Part shown: piece by piece, positions 1 through 7,685 of the stretch | How the letters are laid out: the number at the start of each line of letters is the position of its first letter | Position numbering within the stretch: position 1 is the stretch's first letter | NCBI GenBank assembly: GCA_902786595.1 | Contig: CADADB010000012.1 | Span: forward strand, 1 to 64,000 | Origin: an uncultured Bacteroidota bacterium | GTDB taxonomy: Bacteria; Bacteroidota; Bacteroidia; Bacteroidales; WCHB1-69 | Length of the DNA: 64,000 nucleotides | Reading direction: 5' to 3' | Made by a program: the position numbers and the translations under genes | The notes under the pieces: generated by a model | What the model saw: the letters and a program-made list of their open reading frames with translations, nothing else | What the model was told of the DNA's origin: nothing | Databases searched by the model: none

Positions 1-167
1 TACCGAGCCCGGCAGACCTAGCGGCCTGCCGATTCCCGTGTCCGAAACGGATTTGGGAGCCTTTGTTGCCCGCACACCTGACGGCGTGCGAACCCGTACC
101 GTGCCCGTTTGCGCTACCGAGCCCGACAGACCTAGCGGCCTGCCGATTCCCGTGTCCGTAACGGATT
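1..167. repeat. Direct repeat, 53-bp unit at 114-bp spacing
   Basis: Bases 1-53 recur at 115-167 with only two differences. Each unit contains the imperfect stem GGCAGACC-TAGC-GGCCTGCC. The spacer (54-114) holds another hairpin, CGCACACC-TGAC-GGCGTGCG. The first copy may be incomplete because the window begins there. Confidence 0.85.
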
Positions 168-438
168 GTGGGAAATCGTATCGAATTTGGATACGTCCGG
201 TGCGTCTGCCACGGTTTTCGTTGCGAATTTGGGGAACGGCTCCGACCCCGAAGCAGCCCGTTAGGGCTGAAGGGCTCGGTAGCCCAGGGTGGAGCGCAGC
301 GACACCCTGGGATGGATGTCGTGCCCGATCCCCACGCCCAATGCCCCGCCCCCGACGATGTTTCCGGCAACGGCCATCCCGCACGCCGTTAGGTGTGCGG
401 GCAAAATCTTCGCGGCCGATTAATAAACAGATTCCGTA
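1..438. other. Repeat-rich intergenic DNA, no gene supported
   Basis: GC-rich stretch before the CDF transporter. Open frames here have no recognisable protein sequence and overlap each other. It holds a direct repeat of about 53 bp (1-53 and 115-167, two mismatches) and several hairpins with 4-nt loops: 11-30, 71-90, 254-269 (CAGCCC-GTTA-GGGCTG) and 378-401 (10-bp stem, GTTA loop). It reads as accumulated palindromic repeats, not as coding sequence. Confidence 0.6.
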
Positions 439-1338
439 ATGGCAAAGAGTATGAATCGCGAAAAGGAAATTTACAAAGTCACCCTCGTGGGCAGCGCGGG
501 CAATGTCGCGCTGATGGCCTTCAAGTTCGTGGCTGGCATCTTGGGACACAGCGCCGCCATGGTGGCCGATGCGGTGCATTCGCTGTCGGACTTCGTCACC
601 GACCTCATCGTCATCTGCTTCGTGCGGGTCAGCGCGAAGCCGCAGGACGAGTCGCACGACTACGGCCACGGCAAGTTCGAGACTATGGCCTCCTTTTTCG
701 TGGGATTGGCGCTGACCGCCGCCGCCATCGGCATCATCGTTTCCGGTGCGTTGAAACTCGTTGACTGGCTTCACGGGGAACAACTGCCCGCTCCCGGGCG
801 ACTGGCACTTTGGGCAGCCCTTATCTCTATCGCGGTCAAGGAGTTGCTCTATCAATACACGGCGCGTGCTGGCAAACGTTTGGATTCGCAAGCCGTGGTG
901 GCCAACGCTTGGCATCACCGCAGCGACGCCCTCTCCTCCATCGGAGCAGCCATCGGCATTGGCGGGGCCATCCTGCTCGGCGACCGCTGGACCGTGCTCG
1001 ACCCGCTGGCCTCCATCGTGGTCGGTGCGATGCTGGTGAAAGTGGCCGTGAATGTGCTCCATGGCAGTATGAACGAGCTGACGGAATGTTCTTTGCCTGC
1101 CGAGACGGAACGCGAAATCGAAGATATAATCCGCTCCTGTCCGGACGTATGCGAACCGCATAACCTGCGTACCCGCAAGATTGGCGCCCGCATCGCCATC
1201 GAGGCGCACATCCGCATGGACGGCAACACCACCCTTAACGTCGCTCACGACCGCGCCACCTTTATTGAAAATCTTCTGAAAGAGCGTTTTGGGGCGGAGA
1301 CGCACGTGACGCTCCATATGGAGCCGAAAAAGGGATGA
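439..1338 (+). CDS. Cation diffusion facilitator (CDF) metal exporter
   Basis: About 299 residues, the usual CDF length. These inner-membrane proteins export divalent metals (Zn, Fe, Mn, Co or Cd) in exchange for protons. The N-terminal half is a run of membrane helices. The family metal-site motifs are visible: ADAVHSLSDFVTD near residue 50 and HHRSDALSS near residue 160. The last ~85 residues form the cytoplasmic dimerisation domain (ECSLPAETEREIEDII onward). A second in-frame ATG four codons in (MNREKE) could be the true start. The gene stands alone and is followed by a heptamer tract and the ffh promoter. The transported metal cannot be told from sequence. Confidence 0.93.
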   Translation: MAKSMNREKEIYKVTLVGSAGNVALMAFKFVAGILGHSAAMVADAVHSLSDFVTDLIVICFVRVSAKPQDESHDYGHGKFETMASFFVGLALTAAAIGIIVSGALKLVDWLHGEQLPAPGRLALWAALISIAVKELLYQYTARAGKRLDSQAVVANAWHHRSDALSSIGAAIGIGGAILLGDRWTVLDPLASIVVGAMLVKVAVNVLHGSMNELTECSLPAETEREIEDIIRSCPDVCEPHNLRTRKIGARIAIEAHIRMDGNTTLNVAHDRATFIENLLKERFGAETHVTLHMEPKKG

Positions 1339-1342
1339 AAAT

Positions 1343-1379
1343 GGTTTAAGGGTTAAGGGTTAAGGTTTAAGGGTTAAGG
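1343..1379. repeat. Heptamer tract (GGGTTAA/GGTTTAA)n
   Basis: Five degenerate 7-bp units between the CDF gene and the ffh promoter. It is one of many period-7 tracts in this window. The same motif recurs at 6780-6836 and 22004-22037, and in reverse complement at 20903-21038. Confidence 0.85.
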
Positions 1380-1432
1380 AAGGACAATGCACTATCATTA
1401 TATACCGTTAACCGATTAACCGCTAAAAAGTG

Positions 1433-1440
1433 TATCTTTG
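1433..1440 (+). promoter_or_regulatory. Bacteroidota -7 promoter element for ffh
   Basis: TATCTTTG matches the Bacteroidetes housekeeping sigma consensus TAnnTTTG and lies 39 bp before the ffh ATG. No clear -33 TTG box is seen upstream. Confidence 0.7.
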
Positions 1441-1479
1441 CGCCTTCAAAAAAATGAATGAAAAACTAATGATATAACC

Positions 1480-2820
1480 ATGTTTGAAAGTTTATCTGAC
1501 AGATTAGAACGCTCGTTTAAGATATTGAAAGGCCAAGGCCGGATCACCGAGATCAACGTGGCCGAGACCACCAAGGAGATCCGCAAGGCGCTTATTGACG
1601 CCGATGTGAGCTATGCCATCGCCAAGGAATTCACCAACAGTGTGAAAGAGAAGGCCATCGGCATGAATGTCATCAACGCCGTGTCGCCCAACCAGTTGAT
1701 GGTGAAGATCACCTACGATGAGCTTATCTCGCTCATGGGCAACCAGGCGGTCGATATCAACCTCAAGGGCTCACCTGCCATTATCTTGATGGCCGGTCTG
1801 CAGGGTTCCGGTAAAACCACCCACAGTGCGAAGCTTGCCAACCTTCTGAAAACGAAACGCGGTAAAAAGCCGTTGCTGGCTGCTTGTGACGTATATCGTC
1901 CTGCCGCTATTGACCAACTGCAGGTGCTCGGGCAACAGGTGGGCGTCGAAGTCTATACTGAACCCGACAACAAAAAACCTGTTGAGATCGCCAAGAATGC
2001 TGTCCGTCATGCCAAAGACTATGGCTATGATGTGGTCATCATCGATACCGCTGGCCGTCTTGCTGTGGATGAGGAGATGATGAACGAGATCTCCAACATC
2101 AAGGAGGCCGTCAACCCGCAGGAAATCCTCTTTGTGGTGGACGCCATGACGGGTCAGGACGCGGTGAACACGGCTAAAGCTTTCAACGACCGACTCAACT
2201 TTGACGGTGTTATCCTCACCAAGCTCGACGGCGATACCCGTGGCGGTGCCGCGCTTACCATCCGCAAGGTTACGGGCAAACCCATCAAGTTTGTTGGTAT
2301 GGGCGAGAAGATGGAGGCACTCGATGTCTTCCATCCGGAACGTATGGCCGAGCGTATCCTCGGTATGGGTGACATCCGCTCCTTCGTGGAACGTGCGCAA
2401 GAGCAGTTCGACGACGAGGAGGCCGCCAAACTGTCCAAGAAGCTGGCCAAGAACCAGTTCGACTTCAACGACTTCAACCAGCAGATCCAGCAGATCAAGA
2501 AGATGGGCAACGTGAAGGATCTCATGGGCATGATTCCGGGTATGGGCAAGATTATCCGTAACATGGACATTGACGATGATGTCTTCAAGAGCGTTGAGGT
2601 GATGATCCAGTCGATGACCCCTGAGGAGCGCGCCAACCCCGACATTATCAACGGTTCTCGCCGCAAACGTATCGCACGCGGCTCCGGCCGTGATATTCAG
2701 GATGTTAACCGCCTTATCAAGCAGTTCGACGACATCCGCAAGGTGATGAAGGCCGTGAACAATGGCTCTGGCAAAACCAGAGGGCTGATGCGTGCCATGA
2801 ATGCCCGTGGAAGAAGATAA
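1480..2820 (+). CDS. ffh: Signal recognition particle protein Ffh (SRP54)
   Basis: 446 residues, full length. Ffh is the GTPase that binds 4.5S RNA and delivers nascent membrane proteins to FtsY. It has the N-terminal helical bundle (residues 1-90), then the G domain with P-loop GLQGSGKTTHSAK near 105, DTAGR near 190 and TKLDGD near 247, and then the methionine-rich M domain from about 325. The M domain includes the RNA-binding stretch around SRRKRIARGSGR. The gene has its own promoter at 1433-1440. msrA follows after 8 nt and may be cotranscribed. Confidence 0.98.
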   Translation: MFESLSDRLERSFKILKGQGRITEINVAETTKEIRKALIDADVSYAIAKEFTNSVKEKAIGMNVINAVSPNQLMVKITYDELISLMGNQAVDINLKGSPAIILMAGLQGSGKTTHSAKLANLLKTKRGKKPLLAACDVYRPAAIDQLQVLGQQVGVEVYTEPDNKKPVEIAKNAVRHAKDYGYDVVIIDTAGRLAVDEEMMNEISNIKEAVNPQEILFVVDAMTGQDAVNTAKAFNDRLNFDGVILTKLDGDTRGGAALTIRKVTGKPIKFVGMGEKMEALDVFHPERMAERILGMGDIRSFVERAQEQFDDEEAAKLSKKLAKNQFDFNDFNQQIQQIKKMGNVKDLMGMIPGMGKIIRNMDIDDDVFKSVEVMIQSMTPEERANPDIINGSRRKRIARGSGRDIQDVNRLIKQFDDIRKVMKAVNNGSGKTRGLMRAMNARGRR

Positions 2821-2828
2821 CGGTCGCT

Positions 2829-3335
2829 ATGAAAGAGATTTATTTGGCCGGCGGCTGCTTTTGGGGCACCGAGCACTACTTCAAACAGATTGACGGAGTC
2901 TTGGAAACCGAGACGGGCTTCGCCAACGGCAACACCGATAATCCGACCTACGAGGAAGTCTATACCGATACCACTGGCTACGCCGAAACGGTGAAGGTGG
3001 TTTATGACGAAACAAGGGTCAGTTTGGAATTTCTTATCGACATGTTCTTCCATGCCATTGACCCTACATTGCTTAACCGCCAAGGGCATGACGAGGGTAC
3101 GCGCTACCGGACAGGCGTGTATTACACGGATGAGGTGGAACTACCGGTTATCAAACGCATTTTCGATGAAAAACAGAAGTTGTACGATCAGCCGATTGTG
3201 ACGGAGATTGCCCCGCTGCGAAATTTCTTCCCCGCCGATGAGTACCATCAGGACTATCTGGACAAGCACCCCGATGGCTATTGTCATCTTCCTCTTGAAC
3301 TCTTCGAATTCGCCCGCAAATCTTCCCACCGCTAA
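2829..3335 (+). CDS. msrA: Peptide methionine-S-sulfoxide reductase MsrA
   Basis: 168 residues, typical for a stand-alone MsrA with no fused MsrB domain. It reduces methionine-S-sulfoxide in proteins. The catalytic signature GCFWGTEHYFK is at residues 9-19, with Cys10 as the nucleophile, and the downstream conserved DPTLLNRQGHDEGTRYR is intact. Only 8 nt separate it from ffh, suggesting one transcript that ends at the hairpin at 3358. Confidence 0.97.
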   Translation: MKEIYLAGGCFWGTEHYFKQIDGVLETETGFANGNTDNPTYEEVYTDTTGYAETVKVVYDETRVSLEFLIDMFFHAIDPTLLNRQGHDEGTRYRTGVYYTDEVELPVIKRIFDEKQKLYDQPIVTEIAPLRNFFPADEYHQDYLDKHPDGYCHLPLELFEFARKSSHR

Positions 3336-3357
3336 CCTTCTAACCTTAAACACAAAC

Positions 3358-3389
3358 AAAGCCCCGAAAGATTCATCTCCCGGGGCTTT
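3358..3389. terminator. Rho-independent terminator, likely bidirectional
   Basis: AAAGCCCCG and CGGGGCTTT form a 9-bp stem around a ~14-nt loop, with A-rich sequence before and a T-containing run after. It sits between the convergent msrA (+) and gpmA (-) and can serve both. Confidence 0.85.
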
Positions 3390-3414
3390 GCTCATTAATA
3401 TTTTCGCTATAAAG

Positions 3415-4167
3415 TCACGCTTTGGTTTGGTTCGCGACACCGTCCTGCTTGGCTTTCAGCTCTTCGTCGGAGAGGCCGAGGTAGCGGTCGCTGATGACCT
3501 GCATTTCACTGTCCAATTCCAGAAGATAAGGTACCCCGGTGGGGATGTTGAGCTTCACAATCTCCTCGTTGGACATGTTTTTCATGAACTTGATGATACC
3601 GCGGATACTGTTGCCGTGAGCCACAACCAGCACCTGCTTGTATTGGCGAAGTGACTCCACGATGCTGACGTTCCACAACGGGATAATACGCTTTGTGGCG
3701 TCCATCAGCGATTCGGTGGCGGGGCGGGCGGCCTTGAATTTGATATCTTGGTAGCGGATGTCGAATTTCGGGTGGCGCGGGTCGTCGTCGGCCAACGGCT
3801 CGGGTTCCACGTCATAGCTGCGGCGCCACTTGGTGACCTGTTCTTCGCCATAAATAGACACGGCCTCCTTCTTGTTCTGTCCTTGCAGCGCACCGTAGTG
3901 CTTCTCGTTCAGTCGCCAGGTCTTATAAACGGGCAGCCACATCCGGTCCATCTCCTCCAACACATAGTTCAGCGTCTTGATGGCGCGTTTCAGGAACGAG
4001 GTGTAGGTGTAGCGGATGTCCAACCCCGGTTCGTCGCGCAGGATGCGGCCCGCCTGCTTCGCCTCTTCGATGCCCTGCGGCGTGAGATCCACATCCGTCC
4101 ATCCCGTAAACTGGTTCGACAGATTCCATTCGCTTTGTCCGTGTCTTATCAATATGAGTTTGTACAT
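3415..4167 (-). CDS. gpmA: 2,3-bisphosphoglycerate-dependent phosphoglycerate mutase
   Basis: 250 residues, the standard dPGM length. It interconverts 3- and 2-phosphoglycerate in glycolysis and gluconeogenesis. The phosphohistidine motif LIRHGQSEWN is at residues 6-15. YGALQGQNKKEA, the WRRSYDVEPEPL substrate region and VVAHGNSIRG with the second active-site His are all present. The start codon follows a 7-bp repeat leader (4171-4210) nearly identical to the one before panD. Confidence 0.97.
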   Translation of the reverse strand: MYKLILIRHGQSEWNLSNQFTGWTDVDLTPQGIEEAKQAGRILRDEPGLDIRYTYTSFLKRAIKTLNYVLEEMDRMWLPVYKTWRLNEKHYGALQGQNKKEAVSIYGEEQVTKWRRSYDVEPEPLADDDPRHPKFDIRYQDIKFKAARPATESLMDATKRIIPLWNVSIVESLRQYKQVLVVAHGNSIRGIIKFMKNMSNEEIVKLNIPTGVPYLLELDSEMQVISDRYLGLSDEELKAKQDGVANQTKA

Positions 4168-4170
4168 TCT

Positions 4171-4210
4171 TTATAATGGTTATGGGTTATGGGTTATTGG
4201 TTATTGAAGC
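4171..4210 (-). repeat. Shared heptamer leader before gpmA
   Basis: Read on the minus strand, this is GCTTCAATAACC followed by (A/C)ATAACC units and ATTATAA, ending 3 nt before the gpmA ATG. The same ~30-40 bp sequence precedes panD (4661-4700) and the DUF2461 gene (15005-15034), so unrelated genes share a 5' leader that includes the ribosome-binding region. Confidence 0.85.
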
Positions 4211-4239
4211 TTGGGGTTAGTGAATTGTGATTGGTCAAA

Positions 4240-4314
4240 AGTCATTAGTCTAAGTCTAAGTTTATGTCTAAGTCAAAGGTTAAAAGCTAACAGCTAACAG
4301 CTAACAGCTAAAAG
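4240..4314. repeat. Hexamer/heptamer tracts (GTCTAA)n and (AGCTAAC)n
   Basis: Two short-period tracts lie between gpmA and panD: 6-bp GTCTAA-like units (about 4246-4275) and 7-bp AGCTAAC/AGCTAAA units (about 4283-4314). The latter abuts panD so closely that the panD stop codon TAG is the edge of the repeat motif. Confidence 0.8.
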
Positions 4315-4659
4315 CTACAGTTTGTTCTCCCCGTTCGGGAACACAATCGTCGGCTTGAAACGCTTCGCCTCTTCGAAGTCCATGGAGGCGTAGGAGATGA
4401 TGACCACTACATCGCCGACGGCGGCTTTGCGGGCGGCGGGACCGTTCAGACAGATCACGCCGGAGTCTTTCGCCCCCTTGATGACGTAGGTTTCCAAACG
4501 CTCGCCGTTGTTGACGTTCAGCACCTGCACTTTCTCGTTCTCGATCATGTTGGCGGCCTCCATCAGCGTCTCGTCGATGGTGATGCTGCCCACGTAGTTC
4601 AGATTCGCCTCCGTGACGGTGGCCTTGTGTATTTTCGATTTCAGGACTTCTATATTCAT
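4315..4659 (-). CDS. panD: Aspartate 1-decarboxylase proenzyme PanD
   Basis: 114 residues. It makes beta-alanine from aspartate for pantothenate and CoA synthesis. It is a pyruvoyl enzyme: the self-cleavage site is Gly24-Ser25 in NYVGSITID, and Ser25 becomes the pyruvoyl group. The conserved [12 protein letters not shown] and [12 protein letters not shown] blocks are intact. panC lies upstream on the same strand, about 150 bp away across a repeat-filled gap. Its stop codon coincides with the start of a heptamer tract. Confidence 0.97.
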   Translation of the reverse strand: MNIEVLKSKIHKATVTEANLNYVGSITIDETLMEAANMIENEKVQVLNVNNGERLETYVIKGAKDSGVICLNGPAARKAAVGDVVVIISYASMDFEEAKRFKPTIVFPNGENKL

Positions 4660-4660
4660 C

Positions 4661-4700
4661 TTATAATGGTTATGGGTTATAGGTTATTGGTTATTGAAGC
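4661..4700 (-). repeat. Shared heptamer leader before panD
   Basis: Minus-strand sequence GCTTCAATAACCAATAACC, then TATAACCCATAACCATTATAAG, directly before the panD ATG. It differs from the gpmA leader at one base in the repeat units. Confidence 0.85.
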
Positions 4701-4757
4701 TAATGATATAAGGTTAGGGAGTAATAGCTTAAAGATTAGAAATTATCGGTTTGCAAG

Positions 4758-4787
4758 TGTAGAGACGTTTCCTGAAACGTCTCTACA
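4758..4787. repeat. GTAG-type palindrome (GTAGAGACG family)
   Basis: A 13-bp perfect stem (TGTAGAGACGTTT) with a CCTG loop. It shares the GTAGAGACG...CGTCTCTAC arms with the element inside the coding sequence at 16365-16392. It lies between panC and panD and could also act as a weak terminator or mRNA-stabilising hairpin. Confidence 0.9.
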
Positions 4788-4807
4788 GGACAAATAATAG
4801 GCTATAG

Positions 4808-5635
4808 CTAATACCTCACGTTGTCGATGAGCCGCACCGGTCCGACATACACCGTGATGAATCCCATCACGCCGTTCGGGTTGTCGAGCGTGTCGGTGGT
4901 GAGGAGGGTCTTGGCATCGGCGATTTCGAAGTAGTCGAGCTGGAATTCGGGGATCTTGGCGATTTCCGATTCCACGAACTGTTGGATTTCCGGCACGCTC
5001 TTGCACTGCTTGGATGCTTCGAGGATGCGGTGGATGTTGGCGGCGGTCTCGAACTCGTGGGCCGAGAGGCGGCGGTTGCGGGAGCTCATGGCCAGACCGT
5101 TGGGCTCGCGCACGATAGGGCAGGGGACGATTTCGGCAAGGATGCGGCACTGGGCGCACATCTCGCGGATGACGGCAATCTGCTGGTAGTCCTTCTCCCC
5201 GAAGTAGGCCTTGTGCGGACGTACCCATTCGAGCAGACGGCGCACAATGACGCCCACGCCGTTGAAATGTCCCGGGCGTGCGGCGCCTTCCATCACGTTG
5301 GCCACGGTGCCGAAGTCATAAACCTCGGTGGGCGCGACGGGGAAGACCTCCTCCACAGTGGGCGCAAACACGTAATCGGCAAGGTCGCCAATCAGCTTCA
5401 CGTCGGCCTCCAGGGTGCGGGGATACTTCTCCAAGTCCTCGGCATTGTTGAACTGCACGGGATTCACGAAAATGGAGCAGAACACCACATCGTTCTCCTC
5501 GTGAGCGCGGCGGATGAGCGAGAGATGCCCCTCATGGAGAGCACCCATAGTCGGCACCATACCGATGGTCTTACCTGCGGCACGTTCGCGCACGGCAACC
5601 TCCATCAACTTCTCAACAGTTTTGATGATTTCCAT
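4808..5635 (-). CDS. panC: Pantothenate synthetase PanC
   Basis: 275 residues, normal length. It condenses pantoate and beta-alanine using ATP. The N-terminal nucleotide-binding signature MVPTMGALHEGHLSLIRRAH (residues 26-45) contains the HxGH-type motif. FVNPVQFN, YFGEKDYQQ and SSRNRRLS follow as expected. With panD and the distant panB (18080) it gives most of the CoA precursor route. A minus-strand TACCTTTG lies 56 bp before the ATG. Confidence 0.97.
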   Translation of the reverse strand: MEIIKTVEKLMEVAVRERAAGKTIGMVPTMGALHEGHLSLIRRAHEENDVVFCSIFVNPVQFNNAEDLEKYPRTLEADVKLIGDLADYVFAPTVEEVFPVAPTEVYDFGTVANVMEGAARPGHFNGVGVIVRRLLEWVRPHKAYFGEKDYQQIAVIREMCAQCRILAEIVPCPIVREPNGLAMSSRNRRLSAHEFETAANIHRILEASKQCKSVPEIQQFVESEIAKIPEFQLDYFEIADAKTLLTTDTLDNPNGVMGFITVYVGPVRLIDNVRY

Positions 5636-5690
5636 ATTGATTTGAAATTCAATTACTTACAAATGAATATTGCTTTGCAAAAAGCGGTCG

Positions 5691-5698
5691 CAAAGGTA
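5691..5698 (-). promoter_or_regulatory. -7 promoter element for panC
   Basis: Reads TACCTTTG on the minus strand (CAAAGGTA on the plus strand), matching TAnnTTTG, 56 bp before the panC start. Confidence 0.65.
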
Positions 5699-5729
5699 TA
5701 TTTTTTTTTGATATATGTGAACCTGTTGT

Positions 5730-5877
5730 TTTGGCTTTTGGCTTTTGGCTTTTAGCTTTTAGCTTTTGGCTTTGACCTTTGATCTTTTGCCCACGTTCTT
5801 GCCCCAACGTCTCACGTCTTACGTCTTACGTCTTACGTCTCACGTCTCACGTCTTACGTCTCACGTCTTACGTCTTT
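5730..5877. repeat. Two heptamer tracts, (GGCTTTT)n and (ACGTCTT)n
   Basis: Positions 5730-5775 hold GGCTTTT/AGCTTTT units. Positions 5806-5877 hold about ten ACGTCTT/ACGTCTC units. Both have period 7 but unrelated sequence, and they occupy most of the gap between panC and the HATPase gene. Confidence 0.9.
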
Positions 5878-5886
5878 GATTAAGCC

Positions 5887-6432
5887 CTATCGTATATTCT
5901 CCTCCACCATCTCTTTCAGGTACGCCATCACTTCGGGCTCCTGCAACGATACGCCGTCGAGCGCTTCATACACTTCATCCGTGTCCAACACGTATTCAAC
6001 CTCTTCCTTCCCGTCTTTAACCCGTTGGAAATGAAACACAAAGTGGATTTCGGGATGGGCGGCAATCGTGAGCACCATGGTACCGGCGAGGTCACCCATA
6101 GGGGGACGGTCAAGGTGTGTCAAACCAAAGATGGCGGTGACAGTGGTGCCGACGCCCAGCTCGCTCTCAATCTTCATGGAGCCGCCGGTCTGCTCGGTGT
6201 TCTGCTTTAGCAGGGGCAACCCGAGGCCGACCTTGCGCGTGGTGCGCGTGGTGAAGAACGGGTTTATGACCTTCTCCACGGTTTCCGCGCTCATGCCGCA
6301 GCCGTCGTCCTTGAATATCAACGTCAGTGTGTCCGCATCGTGGTTTTCCAGAACCTCAAGCGTGATGTTGTTTGCTTTTGCACGGGTGGAATTCTGGAGA
6401 ATGTCCATGATGTGCATCGACAAATCTTTCAT
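5887..6432 (-). CDS. HATPase-domain protein (histidine-kinase-like ATPase)
   Basis: 181 residues. It is a lone GHKL ATPase domain without a sensor or phosphoacceptor His domain. The N box is LQNSTRAKANNI near residue 14, the G1 box DDGCGM near 43 and the G2-like box TTRKVGLGLPLLKQ near 65. The last ~75 residues are an uncharacterised tail. It lies 2 nt after the DRTGG gene, with the PHP gene before that. In anaerobes this trio usually accompanies electron-bifurcating [FeFe] hydrogenase genes, where its role is thought to be regulatory or maturational. No hydrogenase gene is present here. Confidence 0.85.
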   Translation of the reverse strand: MKDLSMHIMDILQNSTRAKANNITLEVLENHDADTLTLIFKDDGCGMSAETVEKVINPFFTTRTTRKVGLGLPLLKQNTEQTGGSMKIESELGVGTTVTAIFGLTHLDRPPMGDLAGTMVLTIAAHPEIHFVFHFQRVKDGKEEVEYVLDTDEVYEALDGVSLQEPEVMAYLKEMVEENIR

Positions 6433-6434
6433 AA

Positions 6435-6770
6435 CTAAGCGTTTAGATAAGTGTAGATTTGTCCGGCCACCTCAAAGGTCTGCTCAGTGGTTCCCAACAC
6501 GGGGATGTCCTCTTCCTTGGCCTGCTCCAGCATGTCTTCATCGGGTTTGTTGCCCTTCACGAGGATAACGCACGCCAGCTCTTTCAGCGAAGCGATGGCG
6601 ATGACGTTCTTGTGGGTCTGCAAGGTCACCCAAGCGTGGCCTTCCTGCGCGAAGCCCATCACATCGCTCAGCAAATCAGAGACATAGCCGCCCTTGATTT
6701 CGGTGTCCATATTGTCCTCACCACAAAACACGGTGAGATTCATTTTTTCTACTAATTCTTTTACGGTCAT
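6435..6770 (-). CDS. DRTGG-domain protein
   Basis: About 111 residues from the ATG at 6770. The frame stays open to a TTG at 6791, but that start would lie inside a repeat tract. The sequence resembles stand-alone DRTGG domains: KGGYVSDLLSDVMGFA near the start, and VTLQTHKNVIAIASLKE in the middle. The molecular function of these domains is unknown; they occur next to PHP and HATPase genes in hydrogenase clusters. It is the middle gene of a three-gene leftward operon. Confidence 0.8.
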   Translation of the reverse strand: MTVKELVEKMNLTVFCGEDNMDTEIKGGYVSDLLSDVMGFAQEGHAWVTLQTHKNVIAIASLKELACVILVKGNKPDEDMLEQAKEEDIPVLGTTEQTFEVAGQIYTYLNA

Positions 6771-6779
6771 ATTGGTTGG

Positions 6780-6836
6780 TTTAAAGTTCAAAGTTTAAGG
6801 GTTAAAGTTTAAGGGTTAAAGTTTAAGGTTTAAAGT
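6780..6836. repeat. Heptamer tract (GGGTTAAA/GTTTAAG)n running into a gene end
   Basis: Degenerate AAGTTTA/GGGTTAA units between the PHP and DRTGG genes. The tract continues into the 3' end of the PHP gene, so its last residues (TLNLKL) and stop codon are encoded by repeat units. Confidence 0.85.
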
Positions 6837-7580
6837 TTCAAGTGTCAGTAGGACTTCGCGGCCGTCTTCGCCGTGGAGGGCTTTCCGGATTTCCTCGAAG
6901 CTGCGGGTTTCCATCTTCAGGTAGCAGGGGGCGGTGCCGATCACATCGGGTATGTGAGCGTCAGAGCTTCTGGTGAACATCTTGTTTTTCAGATATTTGT
7001 GGACTTTCAAGATTTCGTCTTTGTTGCCGTGCTTGGAGAGTTCCACCGCATCATAGTCCAAGTCGAACGGGATGAAACCCAATTGCGCGATGAGACTGTT
7101 CTTCATCTTGTCGATGTGCGCGGGCACGAACAAACCGCCCAATTCGTGGACTTTGTCCGCGATCTGGTTGACATTCTGGTCGATGGCGGAGGTTAACAGA
7201 CGCGGCTCCTCATACACGATGTTCATCTCTTCGTCAATTTGCACCTGGTCGCCGAAAATGTCAGGGTCGTTGGGTATGTTCGGAAGGTGTTCATCGAGGT
7301 AGGCCTGGAACTTGTCCAATGACTCGTGGTCGCCGAAATAAGCCAGACAGTGCGCCTCCTCCTTGGTGGTCACCTCCGCGCCGCAGAGCACGAAAATGTC
7401 GCGGTTGTGCGAGTAGTGCTCGGCCAGACGGCAGTGCCGCGTGGCATTGTGGTCGGTGATGGCGATCACATCGATGCCCCTCTCCAATGCGAGCGCGATG
7501 ATGTTTTCCGGCGTCATGTCCAAATCACCGCAAGGAGAGAAAAGCGTATGCGTATGTAAATCAGCTTTATAGATGTTCAT
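6816..7580 (-). CDS. PHP-domain phosphoesterase, hydrogenase-cluster type
   Basis: 254 residues. It is a PHP-fold metal-dependent phosphoesterase with DLHTHTLFSPCGD (residues 6-18), AITDHNATRHC near 40 and RSSDAHIPD near 208. These are the expected His/Asp metal ligands. The substrate is not known. It begins a leftward operon with the DRTGG and HATPase genes. A minus-strand TATCTTTG is 20 bp before its ATG. Its C-terminus is formed by the adjacent heptamer repeat. Confidence 0.88.
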   Translation of the reverse strand: MNIYKADLHTHTLFSPCGDLDMTPENIIALALERGIDVIAITDHNATRHCRLAEHYSHNRDIFVLCGAEVTTKEEAHCLAYFGDHESLDKFQAYLDEHLPNIPNDPDIFGDQVQIDEEMNIVYEEPRLLTSAIDQNVNQIADKVHELGGLFVPAHIDKMKNSLIAQLGFIPFDLDYDAVELSKHGNKDEILKVHKYLKNKMFTRSSDAHIPDVIGTAPCYLKMETRSFEEIRKALHGEDGREVLLTLETLNLKL

Positions 7581-7599
7581 TAACCAAAAAAATTGCGGG

Positions 7600-7607
7600 C
7601 AAAGATA
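7600..7607 (-). promoter_or_regulatory. -7 promoter element for the PHP-DRTGG-HATPase operon
   Basis: Minus-strand TATCTTTG, 20 bp before the PHP ATG, in a compact divergent promoter region shared with the glycogen gene. Confidence 0.7.
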
Positions 7608-7613
7608 CTATTT

Positions 7614-7645
7614 TTTGCAATATTGCCTATTTTTTGTTACATTTG
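7614..7645 (+). promoter_or_regulatory. Promoter of the glycogen synthase-phosphorylase gene
   Basis: TTTG at 7614-7617, a 20-bp spacer, and TACATTTG at 7638-7645 match the Bacteroidetes -33/-7 arrangement. The ATG is 40 bp downstream. Confidence 0.7.
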
Positions 7646-7685
7646 CAACTTGTTTATTGAATTGATAAATTTGCCTTAATTATTT

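Noticed and set aside
38-764. Overlapping plus-strand frames at the window start
   Set aside because: They consist of repeat sequence or overlap the CDF gene in another frame, and translate to Arg/Pro-rich nonsense.
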